64,000 bases of DNA from assembly GCA_015231955.1 (NCBI GenBank), contig JADGAN010000016.1:36324-100323 (forward strand), read 5' to 3'. The position numbers and the translations under genes were made by a program. Below, one piece after another: positions 26,954 through 34,826 of the stretch. Under the pieces are notes generated by a model that worked only from the letters and a program-made list of their open reading frames with translations, did no database searches and was not told the origin of the DNA. Numbering within the stretch: position 1 is the stretch's first letter; each line of letters begins with the position of its first letter. The stretch is from Oligoflexia bacterium (GTDB lineage: Bacteria; Bdellovibrionota; Bacteriovoracia; Bacteriovoracales; Bacteriovoracaceae).

Positions 26954-27739
26954 ATGTCATCGATATCGAAAAAGTTAAAAAATCTTAAAGATTATCGTTG
27001 TAGTATTGATCCTGATCTCAAAGATGAAATTATAGTTGAGTATGCACCTTTAATAAAATATATAGCACAAAAAATTGCCTCACGCTTGCCATCGAATATT
27101 GAACTCGATGATCTAATCTCTTGTGGGGTTATTGGGTTAATGGATGCCATCGATAAGTACGATCCTTCTCGGGATAATAAGTTTAAAACCTATGCAGAAT
27201 TTAGAATTCGTGGTGCTATTTTAGATGAACTACGTGCTCAAGATTGGATTCCACGCTCTGTGCGCGAGAAGGCAAAGCTAATTGAGCGCGCCTTTCTAAA
27301 GTTAGAAGGAGAGTTAGGGCGGCCAGCATCAGAAGAGGAGATGTGCAAAGAATTAGGAGTGACTCAAGAAGAGTTTTACGATCTATTGGATCAGGCCAAG
27401 TCGGTATCTATTCTTAATATCGATGACTCCAATAATTTTAGTAAAGGCGATAAAAAATTGATGATCGGTTTGCTAGAGAATAAAAAAATGGCAAATCCCT
27501 ATGCCGTAGTCAATTATAAGAAAGCACAAGAACGCATTAAAGAAGGGATTAAATCTTTGCCAGAAAAGCAACGCTTGGTCTTATCACTCTACTATTATGA
27601 AGATTTAAACTTAAAGGAAATAGGTCAAGTTTTGAATGTCACTGAATCTCGCGTATCACAACTGCATACCCAAGCAGTGATGAAGTTAAGGGCCAAGTTG
27701 AAAAATGATTTTGAGTCTGCAGAAGATCTTGTTGCCTAA
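26954..27739 (+). CDS. fliA: Flagellar RNA polymerase sigma factor FliA (sigma-28)
   Basis: The 261-residue sigma factor has region 2 (YIAQKIASRLPSNIELDDLI, GLMDAIDKYDPSR, FKTYAEFRIRGAILDELR). The sequence RAQDWIPRSVREKA is the signature of FliA/WhiG-type sigma-28 factors. Region 3 (LGRPASEEEMCKELGV) and region 4 (LSLYYYEDLNLKEIGQVLNV) follow. It directs RNA polymerase to late flagellar and chemotaxis promoters. No anti-sigma factor FlgM is in the window. Start ATG follows GGGGGAAGCAGGCAG. Confidence 0.95.
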   Translation: MSSISKKLKNLKDYRCSIDPDLKDEIIVEYAPLIKYIAQKIASRLPSNIELDDLISCGVIGLMDAIDKYDPSRDNKFKTYAEFRIRGAILDELRAQDWIPRSVREKAKLIERAFLKLEGELGRPASEEEMCKELGVTQEEFYDLLDQAKSVSILNIDDSNNFSKGDKKLMIGLLENKKMANPYAVVNYKKAQERIKEGIKSLPEKQRLVLSLYYYEDLNLKEIGQVLNVTESRVSQLHTQAVMKLRAKLKNDFESAEDLVA

Positions 27740-27767
27740 ATAGTTTAATCTTCGTCATAATAACTTT

Positions 27768-30128
27768 ATGATTAAAATAATTTTCCGCTCCATACAGCTA
27801 TACTACATTATTGCACTTTTGGCACTGTTAGCGGCCATAGCATTTACCATTTCCTATTATTGGAATTCACGTCTAATTGATAGTCTTTATGGTAATTCAG
27901 TCTATGAGGCGCAATTTGCATTGGAGGAGTTAAAGCAACAAAAAGATGTAGATAAAATTGTAAAGTTTGTAGAGAGCGATAATTTAAAGCTTGCCAGCAA
28001 GCACCTAGAGCTTTTGCAAAAAAAAGTTCGAGAGATCGAAGTCTTGAAAAAGAATGCAAAAGCTGAAAAAAATATTTTCAAAGATTTAAATGAATTTAAT
28101 GAAAGTGTTAATAAATTGCAGGCCTATTCTGATGTCTCACAAAGCTTTAAGTCCATCGATTCTAAAGTAGGACGTTTGTTAGAAATGGCCTTACAGCGCC
28201 GCTGGGAAACGCTGGGAAGAATGTCTGCAAGGTTGCAGGCGAGGATTTCTATCAAAAGAGTTTATAACTACGAGCAAGTGAACGATTTTTACAATCGCTT
28301 TTCTCAAAATATTGCGAATATCAAAGGTATCATTGAAAATTCAACCCTGGCGGCGGTTGACAAAGAGCGAGTAATTGCACAACTAGAGGGCCTTGGTGTT
28401 GAATTAGTGGTGGTGGAAAAGTATGCAGGTGATTTGCTTACCTTTGAAAAAAAGAGTGTACAAGTTAAAGCGTTGCTTGATGATTGGATCAAGAGTGCGA
28501 TTGCCGATTTAACTGTAGAGCGGATGAGTCTTAATGAAAAAAATGAACGGCTGATGATTTTAATGATGGCCTTGGCCTCGCTTACTTTTTTTATGATTGC
28601 CATTGGCCTACTTATCTATGGAAGAAGCATGCAGTCCTTGAAGAAGCATTTTGAGCGAGAGGCCTTGGAGATAATTAGGAAAGGTGTTGTTGCTCAAGAA
28701 CTTCCTGATCACACGGTAGTAGCTTTTTCAAAATTCAAGCATAGCGATGAGTTCATGCATGAGTTAAAGCGCATTCACTTTTATGTGCAAAAACGTATGC
28801 TGCTTAGTTCGCTGTTTCAGCAGACGCTACCCTTTGCCACCGCCATCTTCAATGAGGAACTACATTTGCTCTGGGGGAATCAACTCTTTTGTGATCTCTT
28901 TCAATTAAAAAACTTTGATAGTGAAGATGAAAGTATGCAATGGAGTTCTCTTATGCGCTTTCTAGATTTTTCTAAAGAGGGCGATCCCGTAAATGAGGCG
29001 ATTACTAGCGAAACTTCCTCTGAACGCATGGTAAGAGTGAGGATTGACCAGTCCGATCGGACCAATCAATCCTATGTTATTTACACCATGGCCAGCTCTA
29101 GTAATGGACAAAAGCGCGCTGTTGTCTATTTTTATCCTCTAAACAAAGTGGAAGAGGCGCTGATGAACCAACGGATGATGTTGATTTCTCCTGTAAAAAA
29201 ATTGCTAGAGGTGATTAAAAGTGAAAGTTTAAATGATAAAATTCAAGAGGAGCTACGCAAAGACTTCTCCTCTACACAAACTGAAGAGGTGATGCAGTCC
29301 TTGATTTCCAATTATAAGCAGATGTTAAATGAGCGTGCTTTGATGCAAAAAAATATTGTAGACCTGGATCAGAAGCTGCAACAACATAAAGAGGCCACTT
29401 TAGATTTAAAGCAAGACAATGAGGAGTTTCGAGCGCGCCAAGGGCGAACAATTGTGGCGTTGGAAAAAATCAAAGAGCACTCCATCTCCTATATCGAGAA
29501 AAGTATTGCTAATGCTACCATTATCGAAGAGGCCACCACCTCCTATCTTAAATTTATTGAGAATTCGCACACAGTTTCTAAAACTATTCGTAATCTTTTA
29601 GAAAAAATCGCTGCAGTTCAACATGTCGTTGCTATGGTCAATCGGCCTAAAAAAGAGATTCGCCTTTATAAAGAGGAGCTTTTACACCATGATCACAAAG
29701 TAAAAGCACTCTTAGATAAGTTACCTACGCTTTTAGAGCAAGCTTCGTCAGCGCAAGATGAGCGCCTCTTAACGACCATTAATCGCACCAGCAGCGACAT
29801 GAAAAAGCTCTACGATAGTATAAAAAACTTTGACCGCGTCCTCTCCTTGCTTGATGTGCAAATTTCTAAAGCAGAGATGATTTTATCCGATGAAATGAAC
29901 GGAATTGATACGATTAGAGAGTTTGAAGAAGAGATCATCCTTTTCAAAAAACGTGCAGAGCAAATTCGTAATGAATATTATTTGCAATCAGAGAAGATGC
30001 AAGAGTTTGAAGAACAAGTGATTGGCAGTTTCGAGGATTTTCATCAAATCCATCGTGACAACCTCGAACAACTCAAAAAAATCTCCCTTAATTTTGGCCG
30101 GGTGGTGGGACCGCTTTCCTTGCAGTAA
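27768..30128 (+). CDS. Two-span membrane protein with PAS-like and coiled-coil regions
   Basis: The 786-residue protein has a membrane helix at residues ~9-29 and an extracytoplasmic helical domain of about 230 residues. A second helix (~261-284) is followed by a cytoplasmic part. That part contains a PAS-like segment (residues ~345-460: FATAIFNEELHLLWGNQLFCDLF) and ends in about 300 residues of coiled coil. The layout resembles a chemoreceptor, but I see no HAMP box and no conserved chemoreceptor hairpin tip. It starts 28 bases after fliA and probably belongs to the operon. A role in flagellar or motility signalling is inferred from position only. Start ATG has no strong binding site. Confidence 0.7.
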   Translation: MIKIIFRSIQLYYIIALLALLAAIAFTISYYWNSRLIDSLYGNSVYEAQFALEELKQQKDVDKIVKFVESDNLKLASKHLELLQKKVREIEVLKKNAKAEKNIFKDLNEFNESVNKLQAYSDVSQSFKSIDSKVGRLLEMALQRRWETLGRMSARLQARISIKRVYNYEQVNDFYNRFSQNIANIKGIIENSTLAAVDKERVIAQLEGLGVELVVVEKYAGDLLTFEKKSVQVKALLDDWIKSAIADLTVERMSLNEKNERLMILMMALASLTFFMIAIGLLIYGRSMQSLKKHFEREALEIIRKGVVAQELPDHTVVAFSKFKHSDEFMHELKRIHFYVQKRMLLSSLFQQTLPFATAIFNEELHLLWGNQLFCDLFQLKNFDSEDESMQWSSLMRFLDFSKEGDPVNEAITSETSSERMVRVRIDQSDRTNQSYVIYTMASSSNGQKRAVVYFYPLNKVEEALMNQRMMLISPVKKLLEVIKSESLNDKIQEELRKDFSSTQTEEVMQSLISNYKQMLNERALMQKNIVDLDQKLQQHKEATLDLKQDNEEFRARQGRTIVALEKIKEHSISYIEKSIANATIIEEATTSYLKFIENSHTVSKTIRNLLEKIAAVQHVVAMVNRPKKEIRLYKEELLHHDHKVKALLDKLPTLLEQASSAQDERLLTTINRTSSDMKKLYDSIKNFDRVLSLLDVQISKAEMILSDEMNGIDTIREFEEEIILFKKRAEQIRNEYYLQSEKMQEFEEQVIGSFEDFHQIHRDNLEQLKKISLNFGRVVGPLSLQ

Positions 30129-30139
30129 CCATCAAAAGA

Positions 30140-30214
30140 TGGTGATCCCAAAGGGACTCGAACCCCTAACTAGGCCTTAGGAAGGCCCCATTATATCCTT
30201 TTAACTATGGGATC
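30140..30214 (-). tRNA. tRNA-Arg (anticodon CCT)
   Basis: The minus strand folds into a full cloverleaf. The acceptor stem is GATCCCA/TGGGATC, with a D arm and an anticodon stem GGGCC/GGCCT around the loop TTCCTAA. The T arm is AGGGG-TTCGAGT-CCCTT, with discriminator A and an encoded CCA. Anticodon CCT reads AGG. It stands alone, convergent with the flagellar operon. tRNA genes of this type are common integration sites, but no integrase is nearby. Confidence 0.93.
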
Positions 30215-30354
30215 ACTTTAGCCGCCATTCTAGTTTTTTTTTTCAAAAAGATCAATGGGGGAGTCAATAATTCTCAATGGAGAATTTGACGATGTACGTA
30301 AATTATCTTTGTGTTAAGATAGTTACTAGGATGAGTATTGGAGGGATGGAATTG

Positions 30355-31854
30355 GTGAATCTATTAGTGCTTGGGGATGAAGCAGCATTCAAGAAGGTTT
30401 TAGACTACTTAAATTTATCGACACCTAAGATTACCAGTAAGGATCTTTTAAAACAGGTGGGGAAATTTGAGGTTAAAAAGGGGATTATTGACCACGCTGA
30501 AATCGATTTGTTCGAGAATAAGCAGCTAGCGATGGCAGGGGCCGAGAGTGGGATAGGCCATGAGTGTGATTCCAGCACAATTTGTGCACGCTTTGCAGAG
30601 AGTAGCGAAGCTGCTTATCTTTTGCTTCGCGAGCATGAAGACAATGTGGGGATTATTGTGATTGCTGCTGGACTAGCGCTGAATGAGGATGTGGAGTTTT
30701 TCACGCATGTGAGCAAAATGAAAAATCCACCTGTGGTGATTTGGATCTCGGGACAGTCGCATGAGGAGGTGTGCAAATTAAATTTTTATGGAGTGAATAT
30801 TTTTAATAAATATATTCCACAGGATATTGACCGCGTAGAGATCTTTTTTAAAGAGGCGCTTTATGCGACGATAGAGGAGCTTACCCGTGAAAATCTACTC
30901 AATTTTAGTCGGGTAAACATGGATCGTTTATTGGAACACCACTTTGTCAATTGCGATCTTTTTATTCAGATTTCACCGCTAAAAATGGTGAAATTGGTGA
31001 ATGCTTATGAAAAATTTTCGAAAGAGATCTTTGAAAAGTATCGCAAGAAAGGGATTAAGTATTTATATGTTCACACGAATGACTACATGTCTTTTACCGA
31101 ATTTACTTATGAATCGCTTCGCAAGCGACTTAATAGGCCTGGAAATTCCATTGCTAGCGATATTAGTTACACTGTAGAGAGTACGAGCATTATTCACGAT
31201 ACCATTCGTAATTTTAAAATTAGTGAGAGTACTGTAAAGATTTTAAATGAAGCGGCGGCCTCAAGCATTGCCACCCTCAAAAAGAATTCCAATGTCAAGG
31301 GAATGATTGAAGCGATGGCCAGTCGTGGCGGTTATCTTTTCTCCCATTGCTTGATGATCTCTTATATAGGAGGGATGGTCTCCATGAAAATGGAGTGGAA
31401 TGCAGTTCCTACCTTGCAAAAGATCAGTATGGCGGCAATCATTCACGATGTGGCATTAGATGATGAGGTGTTGGCCCGGATCGATGAACTACATACACTC
31501 GACTTTAATAAGATAGGCCTAAAGAATATTGAGCATATTAAGAAGCACCCTTTAGAGGCCAAGCAAATCTTGGATAAGATGAGTGATCTTCCACCAGATG
31601 TAGCACAAATTGTGCTTGCTCACCATGAGCGTCCAGAGGGCACAGGTTTTCCACGTAATCTTAATGCTCAACAGGTGTCACAAATAAGTTCACTTTTTAT
31701 TATTGTAGAGGATTTTGTTAATCGCATTTATGGAAGACCGATGTTACGAGAGGAGTTGCAACAGATCGCCAGCGACTTTACAAAGAGATATTTGCAGGGA
31801 AATTATCGTCATGCTTGCGAGGGCATTCTAAAAATGATCAATGAATCTTTCTAG
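30355..31854 (+). CDS. HD-GYP-like protein, first of a tandem pair
   Basis: The C-terminal half is an HD-GYP-type domain: AAIIHDVALDD (HD pair), IKKHPLEAKQIL and LAHHERPEGTGFP, so the family GYP is GFP here. The metal-ligand Asp of the last helix is kept (FIIVEDFVN). The N-terminal ~120 residues look like a degenerate receiver fold (LVLGDEAAF, IVIAAGLALNE). HD-GYP proteins hydrolyse cyclic di-GMP, so this may be a phosphodiesterase or an effector. GTG at 30355 is preferred, nine bases after GGAGGG and aligning with its neighbour; an upstream ATG at 30277 is possible. The second copy follows after 17 bases. Confidence 0.75.
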   Translation: MNLLVLGDEAAFKKVLDYLNLSTPKITSKDLLKQVGKFEVKKGIIDHAEIDLFENKQLAMAGAESGIGHECDSSTICARFAESSEAAYLLLREHEDNVGIIVIAAGLALNEDVEFFTHVSKMKNPPVVIWISGQSHEEVCKLNFYGVNIFNKYIPQDIDRVEIFFKEALYATIEELTRENLLNFSRVNMDRLLEHHFVNCDLFIQISPLKMVKLVNAYEKFSKEIFEKYRKKGIKYLYVHTNDYMSFTEFTYESLRKRLNRPGNSIASDISYTVESTSIIHDTIRNFKISESTVKILNEAAASSIATLKKNSNVKGMIEAMASRGGYLFSHCLMISYIGGMVSMKMEWNAVPTLQKISMAAIIHDVALDDEVLARIDELHTLDFNKIGLKNIEHIKKHPLEAKQILDKMSDLPPDVAQIVLAHHERPEGTGFPRNLNAQQVSQISSLFIIVEDFVNRIYGRPMLREELQQIASDFTKRYLQGNYRHACEGILKMINESF

Positions 31855-31871
31855 AGGAAAAGGGGGCGCGA

Positions 31872-33239
31872 ATGATTAGGGTGTTATTGGTGGGGCATCG
31901 TGGAAAGTATGCAGCTGTCGTTCAAAATTTTGGAAATAACCCCAAGTGGGAGTTTGTCTTTGCTGAAGATAAAAAACATGGCAGTAAAATCTATGAAGAA
32001 GCAGGTGAGGTATTTGATATAGTGGTCTTAGGATTAGGAATGGCCATAAACCATTCGCAAGAGTTCTATCAAGAGATCAAGCGAAGTGCTGCTGATAAAA
32101 AGATGAGTATGCCGATTGTGCTGTGGATTTCCTCTTTAAAGCATTCAGAATTAAGTGCACTGGGGTTTTATGCGGCAAATCTTTATAATAAGTTTATTCC
32201 AGAGGATACAGAATGCTTACAGCAACAAATTTATGATGCCATCTCTATTACGCTAGAGGAGGTGAGTGCAGTTGCGGCCAAGCATTATAACCGTGTAAGT
32301 ATTGAAAGGATTAAAGAGCATAACTATGTTAACTGCGATCTCTTTTTAAAGTTATCAGAGTCCAAATTTGTGAAAATTATCAATGCTGATGAGATGTTTA
32401 CACCAGAGATTATTGATAATTATCGCAATAAAGGAGTGGAGTACCTGCATGTGCGCTTAGAGGATTACATGCGCTTTAGTGATTTTATCTATAGTTCGCT
32501 TAAATCAAAATTTAAGATTAGTGCTGGCAATGATCATGAAGTGGTTCATAAAGATCTAGAGATGACCTCTTTTGTTCTAGAGACCATTAATAATTTAAAA
32601 TTAGATGAAGAGACGGTGAAAACTTTACATGAAATTGGACACTCGAGTATTCAGATGGTCAAGCGCAACCCCAGTTTAAAACAACTGCTAGAAAAGGCGC
32701 AACAGCAAAAGGGATACATCTATTCCCATAGTTTACTCATCTCTTATATTAGTGGCACCATTGCCATGAAAATGCAGTGGGCCTCTTTCCAAACTTTACA
32801 AAAATTGGGATTGGCGGCGATCCTGCATGATGTGGTATTCGATAATGAGCGCTTAGCAAAAATTGATAATTTAGGAAAGATCGATTATCAAAATTTTACG
32901 ATCAGTGAAGTTAATGAGATTAAAAAACATCCACTGCTGGCCAAAGAGTTAATTGATAAGATGAAAGATTTGCCCCCTGACGTCTCATCTATTGTCAGTG
33001 CACACCATGAGCGCTTTGATGGGCAAGGGTTTCCTCGGGCGCTGACGGGGCAGCATATCTCGCAAATTACTGCACTTTTTATTGTTGCCGAAGATTTTGT
33101 GAATACTATTTTTGAGTATAAAAAATTAGATAGGGAGTCGATTCACCAAATCTCTACGCGGTTAAAAGAAAAGTATGATATGGGGAATTTCAAACGTCCT
33201 TATGAAGGGATGCTTCAGACGCTAAATGAGATGCTGTGA
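31872..33239 (+). CDS. HD-GYP-like protein, second of a tandem pair
   Basis: This 455-residue paralogue matches its neighbour along the whole length (VNCDLFLKLS against VNCDLFIQIS; AAILHDVVFDNE against AAIIHDVALDDE). The GYP motif is again GFP (AHHERFDGQGFP). It opens with a receiver-like strand (MIRVLLVGHRGKY) and keeps the spaced His and Asp residues for a di-metal site. The pair arose by tandem duplication and shares one transcript. It probably acts in cyclic di-GMP turnover or sensing, perhaps linked to the motility genes upstream. The 5' site is AGGAAAAGGGGG. Confidence 0.75.
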   Translation: MIRVLLVGHRGKYAAVVQNFGNNPKWEFVFAEDKKHGSKIYEEAGEVFDIVVLGLGMAINHSQEFYQEIKRSAADKKMSMPIVLWISSLKHSELSALGFYAANLYNKFIPEDTECLQQQIYDAISITLEEVSAVAAKHYNRVSIERIKEHNYVNCDLFLKLSESKFVKIINADEMFTPEIIDNYRNKGVEYLHVRLEDYMRFSDFIYSSLKSKFKISAGNDHEVVHKDLEMTSFVLETINNLKLDEETVKTLHEIGHSSIQMVKRNPSLKQLLEKAQQQKGYIYSHSLLISYISGTIAMKMQWASFQTLQKLGLAAILHDVVFDNERLAKIDNLGKIDYQNFTISEVNEIKKHPLLAKELIDKMKDLPPDVSSIVSAHHERFDGQGFPRALTGQHISQITALFIVAEDFVNTIFEYKKLDRESIHQISTRLKEKYDMGNFKRPYEGMLQTLNEML

Positions 33240-33280
33240 TCGTGCGTTGACTTCTTGTCGGAATTATCTCATAGTAAGTG

Positions 33281-33315
33281 GCATCTTTTAGCGTCTTTTA
33301 GCGTCTTTTAGCGTT
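33281..33315. repeat. Ten-base tandem repeat upstream of mazG
   Basis: GCATCTTTTA, GCGTCTTTTA, GCGTCTTTTA and a partial GCGTTGACTA follow one another with no spacer. One repeat per helical turn ahead of a start codon could bind a regulator or simply be slippage. It lies 25-59 bases before mazG. Confidence 0.6.
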
Positions 33316-33339
33316 GACTATTATCGGAGTAAAAGCAAG

Positions 33340-34167
33340 ATGGTGAAATATCCAGAATTAGAGCGTCTTATTGCTGTGGTGGAGTATTTACGTGACCCTG
33401 AAAAGGGGTGCCCTTGGGATTTAAAGCAAACTCATCACTCGCTGCTAAAGCATTTGATCGAGGAGGCCTATGAGTTTGTGGTGGCCACAGAGTGCGAGCA
33501 CGTAGAGGGAATGAAGGAGGAGCTGGGAGATCTGCTGTTGCAAATCTTGTTGCATACAACGATTGCTAAAGAGAGTGGAGTTTTTGATTTAGAGGCGATT
33601 GCCAAGGGGTTGGCCGATAAGCTTATTTATCGCCATGAACACGTCTTTGGCAAAAATCTTCCGAGTGAGCGTTTAAGTGCTAGCGAGGCACTAAAGCGCT
33701 GGGATGCTATGAAGTCAAAGGAAAAGGCCAAAGAAAAGTTAGAACAAAAGCAATTGATCGATGAGACCTATCTCTCCTTTCCTGGACTGTTATCAGCGTA
33801 TAAAATTGGAAAGAGAAGCCATAAAATCGATTTTGATTGGGGTAATCTTGCTGACGTGGTGATGAAAGTGGAAGAGGAGTGGAGTGAGCTTAAAGCGGAA
33901 CTTTTAAGTGCCGAGAAGGGCCTGGATGTTAGTGATAATATCGAGGAAGAGCTGGGTGATTTTCTTTTTACTGTTTCACAATTATCGCGCCATTTGGATT
34001 TAAATCCAGAGGAGTGTTTACGTAAAGCAAATTTAAAATTTTTCCGTCGTTTTCAGGTGATGCAAAATTTAATTGCTGAGGATGGTGGCCACTTTTTAAG
34101 TTTAGACATGGAGAGCAAAGAAAAATATTGGGAGCGTGCCAAGAGAATTTGCAAAGGGATGGTGTAG
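33340..34167 (+). CDS. mazG: Nucleoside triphosphate pyrophosphohydrolase MazG
   Basis: The 275-residue enzyme has the two MazG domains of the E. coli-type protein. The first has CPWDLKQTHHSLLKHLIEEAYEF and EELGDLLLQILLH with its EExxE and ExxD metal ligands. The second has KVEEEWSELKAEL and EELGDFLFTVSQLSRHLD. It hydrolyses (d)NTPs to monophosphate and pyrophosphate and is thought to cleanse the nucleotide pool. Its stop is two bases before the chosen start of coaE. Confidence 0.95.
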   Translation: MVKYPELERLIAVVEYLRDPEKGCPWDLKQTHHSLLKHLIEEAYEFVVATECEHVEGMKEELGDLLLQILLHTTIAKESGVFDLEAIAKGLADKLIYRHEHVFGKNLPSERLSASEALKRWDAMKSKEKAKEKLEQKQLIDETYLSFPGLLSAYKIGKRSHKIDFDWGNLADVVMKVEEEWSELKAELLSAEKGLDVSDNIEEELGDFLFTVSQLSRHLDLNPEECLRKANLKFFRRFQVMQNLIAEDGGHFLSLDMESKEKYWERAKRICKGMV

Positions 34168-34169
34168 GG

Positions 34170-34826
34170 GTGATTTCTCTTAAGAGCGAATTTATAAGAT
34201 TACAAAGTAAAGATCGTATCTATGCAACGGCCATTCCTGTGGTAGGGATTACAGGGGGAGTTGCTAGTGGTAAGTCGTCAGTGGTAAAAATACTACGAGG
34301 AGAAGGGATTCCTGTGATTGAAGGGGATCAGATGGTAAAGGCGATGTACCGGCAAGAGGAGAGCTACGCTTTTATTAAGAAAAATTTTCCCTTCGCGATA
34401 AAAGGTGGTGATGGAAGCATCTCTTTTCCTGCTCTACGAGATGAGTTTTTCAGTAATGGTGAGAGTAAACGCAAAATCGATGAATTTCTAGCGCCTAAAT
34501 TTGCAGAGTTTTTTCATCTCTATTTACAGTCGCTAGGAACCTTGCCCAGCAATTTTATTGTCTACGAGTACCCCATTATTTTTGAGCAGGGACTAGCGGG
34601 AAAGTTTGATTTCATCGCTGGGGTTTTTATCGAGGAAGAGTTACAAATCAAGCGTTTGATTTCCAGAGATTTTTGTAGTGAGAAGGTGGCAAAATCCATT
34701 TTGCGGCATCAATTGCCAAGCAAGCAAAAGCGCGATCTTTGCGAGCTAGTTTTGGATAATAGTGGAATGATTGATGCTTTACGAACTGAGGTGAAGCGTC
34801 TTTTACGTCACCTCTGTATTTATTAA
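34170..34826 (+). CDS. coaE: Dephospho-CoA kinase, divergent
   Basis: The P-loop VVGITGGVASGKSSVV and the following EGIPVIEGDQMVK segment match CoaE, which phosphorylates dephospho-CoA in the last step of CoA synthesis. The usual DAD motif after the P-loop is replaced by EGDQ, and the later core is weakly conserved (FIVYEYPIIFEQGL for the LLFE segment). GTG at 34170, just after the mazG stop and preceded by AAAGGGATGG, gives a typical length of 218 residues; longer starts would overlap mazG by up to 40 bases. The last four bases overlap the convergent gene. Confidence 0.8.
   Translation: MISLKSEFIRLQSKDRIYATAIPVVGITGGVASGKSSVVKILRGEGIPVIEGDQMVKAMYRQEESYAFIKKNFPFAIKGGDGSISFPALRDEFFSNGESKRKIDEFLAPKFAEFFHLYLQSLGTLPSNFIVYEYPIIFEQGLAGKFDFIAGVFIEEELQIKRLISRDFCSEKVAKSILRHQLPSKQKRDLCELVLDNSGMIDALRTEVKRLLRHLCIY

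Noticed and set aside
30140..30240. Integration site with an inserted island next to tRNA-Arg
   Set aside because: No integrase, no duplicated tRNA 3' end and no composition change could be seen near it.
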